From assembly GCF_036231965.1 (NCBI RefSeq), contig NZ_CP109499.1, positions 9,013,534-9,077,533 of the forward strand: a stretch of 64,000 bases of DNA, given 5' to 3'. Source of the stretch: Streptomyces sp. NBC_01428 (GTDB taxonomy: Bacteria; Actinomycetota; Actinomycetes; Streptomycetales; Streptomycetaceae). This document shows, in pieces, positions 1-20,033 of this stretch; the first letter of the stretch is position 1, and the number at the start of each line of letters is the position of its first letter. The translations under genes were made by a program, and so were the position numbers. The notes under the pieces are model-generated. The model did not search any database. It saw nothing but the letters and a program-made list of their open reading frames with translations, and had not been told where the DNA came from.

Positions 1-80
1 CCGCGAGGCCGGGGGCGGGGAGTGTCGGTCCGGGGCGGGGCCGGGTCCCGCCCCGGCGCGCCGGCCGCGCACGACGACGG

Positions 81-123
81 CGGCGGCCGTCACGACCCTT
101 CAGCGGGGTCGTGACGGCCGCCG
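81..123 (-). terminator. Strong hairpin terminator
   Basis: A perfect 18-bp inverted repeat (81-98 with 106-123, 7-nt loop) lies 25 bp past the stop codon of the leftward flavin monooxygenase gene. It has no clear U-tract, as is usual in Streptomyces, and probably ends that transcript. It may act in both directions, because nothing is known of the gene to the left. Confidence 0.75.
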
Positions 124-147
124 TCACCCGACGGGGGAGCGGGGCGC

Positions 148-1665
148 TCAGGAGGGCGGCAGGCCGGGCCCGAACCAGGTGGTGAGCGCCCTGCGCAGGG
201 CGGCGAGGTCGGGGCCGCCCGCAGTGGTGGCCCAGGCGACGTGGCCGTCGGGGCGGATCAGCAGGGCGGCGGGAGCGGGGATCTCACCGGCGGCGGGCAC
301 GAACCAGTGGTCGTCCTCGCTGACCGCCTCGACGACGTCGACGCGATCGGCCCAGGCGGCGGCCGCCGCCGTCACCTCCGCGCCCGCGCCCAGATCGAGC
401 AGCACGGGCCGGCCCGCGTGCAGCAGTTCGCTGACACCGGTGATGCCGCCCGCCGTCTTGAGGTCCGCGTCGGGAACCCGGCGGCCCGACAGCAGGTGCC
501 CGTCGTCGGCCGGGTAGCGGATGTCCAGGGCGGTGAGCATGTGCCGCAGATGCCGGTTGACGTCGTCGAAGACCATCAGCGAGCCGAACACCTCGCGCAG
601 CGCGTCCGACTGCGGGCCGGGGCGGGCCAGCGCCGACTGCGCCCGGGTATTGTTCAGCACCCGCTCCGCGACCGGATGACGCTCGGCGTGGTAGCTGTCC
701 AGCAGGCTCTCCGGAGCCCGGCCGCGCACCACCGAGGCCAGCTTCCACCCCAGGTTGACCGCGTCCTGCACGCCCATGTTCAGACCCTGGCCGCCGGCGG
801 GGAAGTGGATGTGCGCGGCGTCCCCGGCGAGCAGCACCCGGCCCTGGCGGTAGCGGTCGGCCTGGCGGGCGGCGTCGTTGAACCGGGAGATCCAGCGCGG
901 GCTGTGCATGCCGTAGTCGGTGCCGGCGAGCCGTACCAGCGAGTCCCGCAGCTGCTCGAAGCTGGGCGCCTCGTCACGGTCGGCGACCCGGTCGTACTCG
1001 GAGGTGATCACCCGGTACCAGCCGGGCTCGAAGGCGATCGCCGAGAAGTCGCCGCCCGCGCAGCGCCGGATCCACACGTAGTCCTCGGGCAGGCCGGGCA
1101 GTTCGACGTCGCCGATCAGCGCCGTCATCGTCGCCTCGGTGCCGGGGAAGCCGATGCCGGCCATTTTGCGCACCGTGCTGCGTCCGCCGTCGCAGCCCAC
1201 CAGGTAGCGGGCGCGCAGCGTCCGCTGTCCGGGGCCGGCCGCACCCACCTGGACGCTCACGCCGTTCCCGTCCTGGTGGATCCCGGCGACCTCGGCGGAG
1301 CGCAGCACCCGCACGCCGAGTTCGCCCGCCCACTCCTCCAGCAGCCGCTCGATGGTGGACTGCAGGATCATCAGCGGATAGGGGTGACGGGACTCCGACT
1401 CCTCGAAGTCCAGGTAGAGGCCGGAGAAGTGGCCCACCGGCTGCAGTTCACCGGCCGCCAGGAACCGGTCCAGGACACCGCGCTGGTCCAGCACCTCCAG
1501 GGTCCGCGAGTGGATCCCGCCGGCCCGTGACTCGCCCGTACGCTCCGCGAGCCGTTCGAGGACCATCACGTCGACGCCCGCCAGCCGCAGCTCGCAGGCG
1601 AGCATCAGGCCCGTCGGCCCGGCACCCGCGATCACCACCTCGGCGTCCATGCCGGTGTCCCTCAC
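148..1665 (-). CDS. FAD-dependent aromatic-hydroxylase-type monooxygenase
   Basis: About 505 residues, the usual length of the PheA/TfdB (RdmE/PgaE-like) class A flavin monooxygenases, which hydroxylate electron-rich phenol or enol carbons using NAD(P)H and O2. Visible are the N-terminal Rossmann motif (VIAGAGPTGLMLA), the central DG motif (VGCDGGRSTVRKMAG) and the C-terminal flavin-ribityl GD motif (LLAGDAAHIHFPAGGQGLNMG). The GTG at 1665 is preferred because AGGGGGAA sits about 5 nt upstream; the ATG at 1650 is an alternative. The frame stays open to 2157, but that stretch is low-complexity promoter DNA. It diverges from the PCP/P450/PKS operon. By context it could hydroxylate the enolisable alpha carbon of the beta-keto polyketide chain, giving the tertiary alcohol found in azinothricin-type acyl groups. 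That role is inference. Confidence 0.85.
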   Translation of the reverse strand: MRDTGMDAEVVIAGAGPTGLMLACELRLAGVDVMVLERLAERTGESRAGGIHSRTLEVLDQRGVLDRFLAAGELQPVGHFSGLYLDFEESESRHPYPLMILQSTIERLLEEWAGELGVRVLRSAEVAGIHQDGNGVSVQVGAAGPGQRTLRARYLVGCDGGRSTVRKMAGIGFPGTEATMTALIGDVELPGLPEDYVWIRRCAGGDFSAIAFEPGWYRVITSEYDRVADRDEAPSFEQLRDSLVRLAGTDYGMHSPRWISRFNDAARQADRYRQGRVLLAGDAAHIHFPAGGQGLNMGVQDAVNLGWKLASVVRGRAPESLLDSYHAERHPVAERVLNNTRAQSALARPGPQSDALREVFGSLMVFDDVNRHLRHMLTALDIRYPADDGHLLSGRRVPDADLKTAGGITGVSELLHAGRPVLLDLGAGAEVTAAAAAWADRVDVVEAVSEDDHWFVPAAGEIPAPAALLIRPDGHVAWATTAGGPDLAALRRALTTWFGPGLPPS

Positions 1666-1791
1666 GTCGTTCCCCCTTCGATTCCGCTGGGCCTTCGACG
1701 TCGTTGCGTCGCCTTCACGTTCACGCCCCCGCCCTCGGCCGGTCAACGCGGTCCCGCGCCCGCACGCGGCACGGCAGGGCGCACTTGCGCC

Positions 1792-1807
1792 GTCCCGCCG
1801 GCGGGAC
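1792..1807. promoter_or_regulatory. Candidate operator palindrome, copy 1
   Basis: Perfect 16-bp palindrome GTCCCGCCGGCGGGAC followed by ACCCC. The identical 16-mer occurs at 23386-23401 in front of the NRPS gene. Its presence in two promoter regions of the same cluster suggests a binding site for a dimeric cluster regulator. A GC-rich palindrome can also arise by chance or act as a hairpin, so confidence is modest. Confidence 0.4.
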
Positions 1808-1984
1808 ACCCCGCCCCGCGGCATCCCGCGCGGGGAAGGGGCCGGGGACGGTGCGCGGCGGGCAGCGTGCAGGCCGGCCCGTCCACCCTCAACCCCACCG
1901 GCCGGCCCCCACCGGGGCGGTGCCGGACCCGGTGTGGGCGGGGCCGGCGGCGGGTGACACTCCAGTCGGCCATGCGGCGAACGT

Positions 1985-2000
1985 GTCTCGCCGGCGGGAC
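1985..2000. promoter_or_regulatory. Candidate operator palindrome, copy 2 (one mismatch)
   Basis: GTCTCGCCGGCGGGAC differs from copies 1 and 3 at one base. It lies about 100 bp upstream of the PCP start, in the position expected for a promoter operator. Confidence 0.35.
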
Positions 2001-2099
2001 AGCACACCCGACCCCGGTGGCCGCGCGGACGGTGACGGCCCGACAGGTAAACACCGGACGCGAGCGGGCACTTTCGATCGGCGGAGGAAGGAACCGGCC

Positions 2100-2414
2100 A
2101 TGGAATCGGCGCCGCAGGTGATCCACCCGCGAGGTGGACAGGACGAGACCGCACCACGCCAGGAGGCGCCCTCGGGCGGCCCGGTGCCGCTGGTGGACGA
2201 ACTCGCCGCGCTGTGGGGGGAACTCCTCAACTGCCCCGAGGTGGGGCGGGACGACGACTTCTTCGCCCTCGGCGGCAACTCACTGACCGGCATCAAGATC
2301 ATCGAACGGGTGGCGCAGGACTACGGCGTCCAGCTGTCCGTCCGCGACTTCTACCTGGCCCAGACCCCGGCCCGCGTCGCCGAACTGATCGAGCGGGAAA
2401 GGGCCCGGACATGA
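2100..2414 (+). CDS. Free-standing peptidyl carrier protein
   Basis: A 104-residue stand-alone thiolation protein with the 4'-phosphopantetheine site in FFALGGNSLTG (Ser61). The DxFFxLGGNSL form is typical of NRPS PCPs rather than PKS ACPs (which read GxDS). The ATG at 2100 follows GGAGGAAGG. Its stop overlaps the P450 start (ATGA, 2411-2414), so the two are translationally coupled. Known pathways in which a P450 beta-hydroxylates an aminoacyl group use exactly such a separate carrier (for example beta-hydroxy-Tyr, -His or -Leu formation). Here it probably holds an amino acid while the adjacent P450 oxidises it. No free adenylation domain to load it is in this window. Confidence 0.85.
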   Translation: MESAPQVIHPRGGQDETAPRQEAPSGGPVPLVDELAALWGELLNCPEVGRDDDFFALGGNSLTGIKIIERVAQDYGVQLSVRDFYLAQTPARVAELIERERART

Positions 2415-3661
2415 GACTGACGCCGGGTCCCGCGCGCGACATCGACCTCGATGCCGTCGACCTGTTCGACCTGGACCTCTACACGTCCGGCGACCCGCAC
2501 CCCGTGTGGGACCTGATGCGCGCCAAGGCGCCCCTGCACCACCAGGTGCTGCCCGACGGACGGGAGTTCTGGTCGGTCACCCGCTACGAGGACGTGTGCC
2601 GTGTCCTGGGCGACCACCGCGAGTTCACCTCCGAACGCGGCACCGTCCCCACCCACCTCGGGCAGGACGACGTCGCCGCCGGCGTGCTGATGACCTCCAC
2701 CGACCCGCCCCGGCACACCGAGGTCCGCAGGCCGCTGGGCTCCAAGCTCACCGCCCGCGCCGTCCGCTCCTGGGAGGACTCCATCCGCCGGACGGTGGTG
2801 CGCTTCCTCGAACCGGCCCTGGACGGCGAGGTGTTCGACCTCGCCGAGCGCGCCCTGCTCCTCCCGGCGATCGTCACCGGACCGCTGCTGGGCATCCCGG
2901 ACAAGGACTGGGCCGAACTCGTCCAGCTGACCGCGATGGTCACCGCCCCCTCGGACCCGCACTTCCAACTGGGCAGCGAGGCCGCCACCCTGGCCATCTC
3001 CCACCACGAACTCGTCACCTACGTCACCGAGTGGGTCAAACGCCGCCGGGCCTCCGGCGACCAGGACGACAGCCTGCTCCACCACCTGATGAGCGTCCGC
3101 CCGGGCGGCGCACCGCTGAGCGACGAGGAGATCGCCCTCGACGGCTACAGCATCCTGCTGGGCGCCAACGTGACGACCCCGCACACCGTCTCGGGCACCG
3201 TGCAGGCCCTCATCGAGCGGCCCGAACAGTTCGACAAGGCCCAGGCCGACCCGACGCTGATCCCCAACCTCGTCGAGGAAGGGCTGCGCTGGACCTCGGC
3301 CGCCTGCAACTTCATGCGCTACGCCGTCACCGACGTCCCCATAGCGGGCGGCATCATCCCCGCCGGCGCCGCGGTCGTCGCCTGGATCGGATCGGCCAAC
3401 CGGGACGCCTCCCAGTTCCCCGACCCGCACACCTTCGACATCACCCGCCCCAACGCCAAACGCCAGGTCGCCTTCGGCTTCGGCCCGCACTTCTGCATCG
3501 GCGCACCGCTGGCCCGCCTGACCCTGCGCGTCTTCTTCGAGGAACTCCTCGACCGGTTCGCCTCCCTCGACCTCGCCGGCGAACCGGAACACCTGCGCTC
3601 CTACTTCATCGCCGGCATGACCCACCTGCCCATCGCCGCCCAGAAACGGCCCACCCCATGA
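2411..3661 (+). CDS. Cytochrome P450, probably acting on a PCP-bound substrate
   Basis: A 416-residue bacterial class I P450 with no membrane anchor. The I-helix oxygen motif is GANVTT (about residue 250), the K-helix ExxR is E290-R293 and the heme loop is FGFGPHFCIG with Cys362 as thiolate ligand. It needs ferredoxin and ferredoxin reductase from elsewhere, since neither is encoded nearby. It is coupled by 4-bp overlaps to the PCP upstream and the thioesterase-like protein downstream, an unusually tight PCP-P450-TE block. The likely job is beta-hydroxylation of an aminoacyl-S-PCP, such as leucine to 3-hydroxyleucine. The alternative is hydroxylation of the polyketide side chain. Confidence 0.85.
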   Translation: MRLTPGPARDIDLDAVDLFDLDLYTSGDPHPVWDLMRAKAPLHHQVLPDGREFWSVTRYEDVCRVLGDHREFTSERGTVPTHLGQDDVAAGVLMTSTDPPRHTEVRRPLGSKLTARAVRSWEDSIRRTVVRFLEPALDGEVFDLAERALLLPAIVTGPLLGIPDKDWAELVQLTAMVTAPSDPHFQLGSEAATLAISHHELVTYVTEWVKRRRASGDQDDSLLHHLMSVRPGGAPLSDEEIALDGYSILLGANVTTPHTVSGTVQALIERPEQFDKAQADPTLIPNLVEEGLRWTSAACNFMRYAVTDVPIAGGIIPAGAAVVAWIGSANRDASQFPDPHTFDITRPNAKRQVAFGFGPHFCIGAPLARLTLRVFFEELLDRFASLDLAGEPEHLRSYFIAGMTHLPIAAQKRPTP

Positions 3662-4407
3662 CCGCCGCCCCCGCCACCGCCCCCTCACCGTGGTTCGTGC
3701 GGCCCCCCGCACCCCCCGTACCCGGCGGGCCGGCCACCCGCCTGTTCTGCCTGCCCTTCTCCGGCTCCGGGGCCTCCGCCTTCAGCGCCTGGCCGGCCAC
3801 CGTCGGCGACGCCGAGGTCTGCCCCGTGCAGTTCCCCGGCCGCGAGAACCGCCTGGCCCACCCCCACTACGGCACCTACGAGCAGCTCGCCGCCTCCCTC
3901 GTCGACGCCCTCACCCCCCTGCTGGACACCCCGTTCGCGTTCTTCGGGCACTGCGCGGGCGCCCTGCCCGCCTACGAGAGCGTCCTGCTGCTGGCCGAAC
4001 TCGGCCTGCCCACCCCGCAGTGCCTGTTCGTGTCGGGCCAGCCCGCCCCCCACGAGGCCGCCCGCGACCGGATGCTCTCCCTGACCGACGACGAACTGCG
4101 CACCGAACTGGAGACGTTCCTGCGCGGCCGGGGCATCGAACCCCGCCCCGACATGATCGACATGGGCATGTTCGTCCTGCTGCGCGACCACGCCGCCGCA
4201 GGCGCCTACCGGCGCACCGAACCCGCCCGCGTCGACTGCCCCGTCGTCGTCCTGCACTGGAGCCAGGACGAGGACGTCAGCCTCGAAGACCTCCAGGGCT
4301 GGCGCCACTACGCCGACTCGGTCGAGATCCGGGTCGTCGAGGGCGGCCACTACGACTTCATGGACGCGCCGCAGGACCTGCTCACCACACTCGCCCGCGG
4401 ACGATGA
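3658..4407 (+). CDS. Thioesterase-family protein with Cys nucleophile; possible PCP-to-PCP aminoacyltransferase
   Basis: A 249-residue alpha/beta-hydrolase of the type II thioesterase (GrsT/RifR) family. The nucleophile elbow reads GHCAG, so Cys99 stands where type II TEs carry Ser. The other triad members look intact (an Asp near residue 204-206 and His231 in GGHYDF). A Cys in this fold is known in aminoacyl shuttle enzymes such as CmaE and SyrC, which move an aminoacyl group between carrier proteins instead of hydrolysing it. The gene is coupled to the P450 (ATGA overlap). Given the free PCP upstream and a downstream module with a degenerate A domain, a shuttle role fits better than plain editing. 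A canonical Ser type II TE is present separately at 31912-32670. Confidence 0.75.
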   Translation: MTAAPATAPSPWFVRPPAPPVPGGPATRLFCLPFSGSGASAFSAWPATVGDAEVCPVQFPGRENRLAHPHYGTYEQLAASLVDALTPLLDTPFAFFGHCAGALPAYESVLLLAELGLPTPQCLFVSGQPAPHEAARDRMLSLTDDELRTELETFLRGRGIEPRPDMIDMGMFVLLRDHAAAGAYRRTEPARVDCPVVVLHWSQDEDVSLEDLQGWRHYADSVEIRVVEGGHYDFMDAPQDLLTTLARGR

Positions 4408-4460
4408 ACGCGCCGCGGCCCGGCGCGGGCCGTGCGCCGAGGCAACCGGAAGGGATACGT

Positions 4461-7400
4461 ATGAGTGGCACAGCCACTGCCATCGCCGTCATCGGGATGT
4501 CGTGCCGCTTCCCCGGCGTCGACGGCCTGGACGCCTTCTGGCGCCTGCTGACCGAGGGCGAGTCGACCCTGGGAACGTTCCCCCCGCAGCGGGCGGCCGA
4601 CGCCCGCCCCTTCCCTGCCGGCCACCCGGACGCCGACACCCTCACCACGGGCTCGTTCTTCGACGCCGTCGACGGCTTCGACACCGACTTCTTCACCACC
4701 GGCGCGGCCGAGGCCGCGGCCATGGACCCCGCCCAGCGGCTGGGACTCGAACTGGCCTGGGAGGCCGTCGAGGACGCCCGCATCCCCGCCCACGCGCTCG
4801 CCGGCCGCGACATCGACGTCGTCGTGGGCAGCGCACCCTCCGGCTACGAACTGCTGCGCACCCTCTCCGGCGCCGACCGTGACGACCACTACGCCGCGCT
4901 CGGCTCCAGCGGTGCTCTGATCGCCAACCGGATCTCCGCCCTGTTCGACGTGCGCGGCCTGAGCGTGTGCGCGGACTCCGGCCAGTCCTCCTCCCTGGTG
5001 TCGCTGGCCCTGGCATGCGACCGGATCGCCGCCGGCGCCGTCGACATGGCGATCGCCGGCGGCGTGCACCTGATCGTCGACCCGCAGGCGGGACTCGGCC
5101 TGGCGAACCTGGGCGCCCTGTCACCCGAGGGACGCTGCTTCACCTTCGACGAACGCGCCGGCGGCTTCGCCCGCGGCGAGGGCGGCGCGTTCGTCGTCCT
5201 CAAACGCCTCGACCTCGCCGTCGCCGACGGCGACCCCGTCCACGCCGTGGTCCGCGGCTGGGGCGTGAGCAGCGGCGGAGCCTCGACCCGGATGCCCGAC
5301 CCCAGCCCCGAAGGACAGGCCGCCGCCATCCGCGCCGCCCTGCGGCGCGCGGACATCGACTTCGACAGCGTGGACTACGTCGAGGCCCACGGCACCGGCA
5401 CCCGGCTCGGCGACCCGGCCGAGATCGCCGGCCTGCGCGCGGTGTCCGAACACAGCGGCCGCAGCCGCCCCCTGGTCGTCGGCTCGGTGAAGACCAACGT
5501 CGGACACCTGGAGCCGGCCGCGGGCATCACCGGCCTGGTCAAGACGGCACTGTGCGTGGAGCGCGGCCACCTGGTGGCCAGCCTCAACTTCCGCACCCCC
5601 AACCCCGCCATCCCCGACTTCCTCGACGACTTCGAGGTCCTCTCGGCCCCCCGGCCCTGGCCCGGCACACCCGGCCGGCCGCGCCGCGCCGGCGTGTCCG
5701 CGTTCGGCATGGGCGGCACCAACGCCCACGTCATCCTCGAACAGGCCCCCACCCCGGCCCCCGCACCCCAACTCCCCGCCAACGAGGAGGACATGAGCCC
5801 GGCGGGCGGCTTGGGGACACTCCCGTGGGTGCTGTCCGCCCGCACGCCGCAGGCCCTCGCCGAACAGGCGGCCCGCCTGCGCGACCACGTGGCCGCCGAC
5901 CCCTCGCTCAGCGCCGCCGACGTGGGCCACTCGCTGCTCGCCACCCGGGCACGGTTCGAGCACCGCGCCGTGGTCCTGGGCGAGAGCCGCCAGGAAGCAC
6001 TGGAGGGCCTGGCCCTGCTCGCCGCCGGCGCCGCCGCGGCCCGCACGGTCCGCGGCACGGCGAGCGGCGCGAGGGGCCCGGTCGTCTTCGTCTTCCCCGG
6101 CCAGGGATCCCAGTGGCCCGCCATGGGCAGACAGCTCTACACGCAGTCACAGGTCTTCGCCCGCTCGATCGACGCCTGCGCCAAGGCTCTTGAGCCGTTC
6201 GTGGACTGGTCGCTGGTGGACGTCGTGACCGGCGCGCCGTCGGCCGCCCCGCTGGAGCGGGTGGACGTCGTCCAGCCGGCCCTGTTCGCGATGATGGTGT
6301 CGCTGGCCGAACTGTGGCGCTCCCTCGGTGTGGTCCCCGACGCCGTGATCGGGCACTCCCAGGGCGAGATCGCCGCGGCCTGCGTCTCGGGCGCCCTCAC
6401 ACTGGACGACGCGGCACGCGTCGTCGCCCTGCGCAGCCAGGCGCTGAAGGCACTGGCCGGACTCGGCGGGATGAGCGCGGTCGCCGCCCCCCGGGCCTGG
6501 GTCCAGGAACGGCTGGAGCACTGGCCGGGCCGGCTGTCGACGGCCGCCGTCAACGGGCCCGCGTCCGTGGTGATCTCCGGGGACGACGAGGCACTCGACC
6601 AGTTCGCCGCCGAGGCCGCCGCCGACGGGGTCCGGGTGCGACGGGTCAAGGTCGACTACGCCTCCCACTCCCACCACGTCGAACGCATCCGGGAACACCT
6701 CCTCGCCGACACCGCGGGCATCGCACCGCGGGAGGCGGCGGTCACCTTCCACTCCACGGTCACCGCGACCGCCCTGGACACCCGCACCCTGGACGGCTCC
6801 TACTGGTACGACAACCTGCGCTCGCAGGTCCGCTTCGCCGACGTCGTCGACACCCTGATGCGCGAACCCGGCGCGGTGTTCGTCGAGGTCAGCCCGCACC
6901 CCGTGCTCCAGGTGGCGATGGAGGAGGCCGCGGACACGCTGGTGGCCCCGCCGCTGCTGGCGAGCACCCTGCACCGCCGCGACGGCAGCGCCGCAACGGT
7001 GCTGGCCTCCCTGGCCCAACTCCACGTGCGGGGTGTGCCGGTGAACTGGACGCCCGCGTTCGCCGGACACCGCCCGCGCACCGTCCCCCTGCCCTCCTAC
7101 CCCTTCCAGCGCCGCCGGTACTGGCTGACCGCCCCCGACGGCCCGGACGGCCCCGGCATCCCGGCGGCCGCCGCACCCGCCCCGGGCACCAGGACCGCGG
7201 ACCTCACCTCGCAGGCGGCGGTACTGGCCCTGGTGTGCGCCGAGACGGCGGCCCTGCTGGGCGTCAAGGACGCGGGCATCACGGGCGCCGACATCGCGGC
7301 CCGCCCCGAGGACACCTTCAAGGCGCTGGGCTTCGACTCCGCGATGGCGGTGGGCCTGCGCGGCCGGCTCGCCGCGGCGGCGGGCCTGCGCCTGCCGGCC

Positions 7401-7613
7401 ACCGTCGCGTTCACCTACCCCACCGCGCACGCGCTCGCCCGCCACCTCTTCACCCTGCTGCAGCCGCAGACGCCCGCCGCCCCGCGGCCGGACACGCAGC
7501 CGCCGGCGGCCGAGGAGACGCGGCAGGCCCCGGATGTGCCGGACGTGCCGGGCGGGCCGCAGAGCGGCAGTGACGACGATCTGTACGCGCTGATCGAGCG
7601 CGGATACGTGTAG
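4461..7613 (+). CDS. Type I PKS loading module (KSQ-AT-ACP)
   Basis: About 1050 residues. The KS-like domain (about 6-425) reads ADSGQSSS where extending KSs have DTACSSS, so Gln175 replaces the active-site Cys. This is a KSQ decarboxylase that makes the starter from a malonyl-type unit. The AT (about 530-840) has GHSQGE (Ser633) and YASH, the signature for methylmalonyl-CoA, so the starter should be propionyl. The ACP carries LGFDS with Ser960. The acidic C-terminal tail ending DDDLYALIERGYV is a docking segment. ATG 4461 follows GGAAGGGA; an in-frame ATG at 4404 overlapping the TE stop would add 19 residues and cannot be excluded. It lacks KR and DH, as expected. Confidence 0.93.
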   Translation: MSGTATAIAVIGMSCRFPGVDGLDAFWRLLTEGESTLGTFPPQRAADARPFPAGHPDADTLTTGSFFDAVDGFDTDFFTTGAAEAAAMDPAQRLGLELAWEAVEDARIPAHALAGRDIDVVVGSAPSGYELLRTLSGADRDDHYAALGSSGALIANRISALFDVRGLSVCADSGQSSSLVSLALACDRIAAGAVDMAIAGGVHLIVDPQAGLGLANLGALSPEGRCFTFDERAGGFARGEGGAFVVLKRLDLAVADGDPVHAVVRGWGVSSGGASTRMPDPSPEGQAAAIRAALRRADIDFDSVDYVEAHGTGTRLGDPAEIAGLRAVSEHSGRSRPLVVGSVKTNVGHLEPAAGITGLVKTALCVERGHLVASLNFRTPNPAIPDFLDDFEVLSAPRPWPGTPGRPRRAGVSAFGMGGTNAHVILEQAPTPAPAPQLPANEEDMSPAGGLGTLPWVLSARTPQALAEQAARLRDHVAADPSLSAADVGHSLLATRARFEHRAVVLGESRQEALEGLALLAAGAAAARTVRGTASGARGPVVFVFPGQGSQWPAMGRQLYTQSQVFARSIDACAKALEPFVDWSLVDVVTGAPSAAPLERVDVVQPALFAMMVSLAELWRSLGVVPDAVIGHSQGEIAAACVSGALTLDDAARVVALRSQALKALAGLGGMSAVAAPRAWVQERLEHWPGRLSTAAVNGPASVVISGDDEALDQFAAEAAADGVRVRRVKVDYASHSHHVERIREHLLADTAGIAPREAAVTFHSTVTATALDTRTLDGSYWYDNLRSQVRFADVVDTLMREPGAVFVEVSPHPVLQVAMEEAADTLVAPPLLASTLHRRDGSAATVLASLAQLHVRGVPVNWTPAFAGHRPRTVPLPSYPFQRRRYWLTAPDGPDGPGIPAAAAPAPGTRTADLTSQAAVLALVCAETAALLGVKDAGITGADIAARPEDTFKALGFDSAMAVGLRGRLAAAAGLRLPATVAFTYPTAHALARHLFTLLQPQTPAAPRPDTQPPAAEETRQAPDVPDVPGGPQSGSDDDLYALIERGYV

Positions 7614-7652
7614 CAACACCGTTCGTATTGGCAACTGTTGGGGGAGGCCCTG

Positions 7653-13388
<5,736 letters not shown>

Positions 13389-13397
13389 GGGAGAGCG

Positions 13398-20029
<6,632 letters not shown>

Positions 20030-20033
<4 letters not shown>

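Larger units (their letters stand above)
1666..2099. promoter_or_regulatory. Divergent promoter region of the biosynthetic cluster
   Basis: This 434-bp gap between the leftward monooxygenase and the rightward PCP-P450-PKS operon has no convincing gene. On the minus strand a TTGACC (1746-1741) could be a -35 box for the monooxygenase. The region contains two 16-bp palindromes (1792-1807 and 1985-2000), described separately, which recur before the NRPS gene. A good GGAGGAAGG ribosome site stands before the PCP start. No clear -10 box could be fixed. Confidence 0.5.

Noticed and set aside
1666..2157. N-terminal extension of the flavin monooxygenase frame
   Set aside because: The FAD-binding fold begins right after the GTG at 1665, which has a good ribosome site; the extension is low-complexity promoter sequence.
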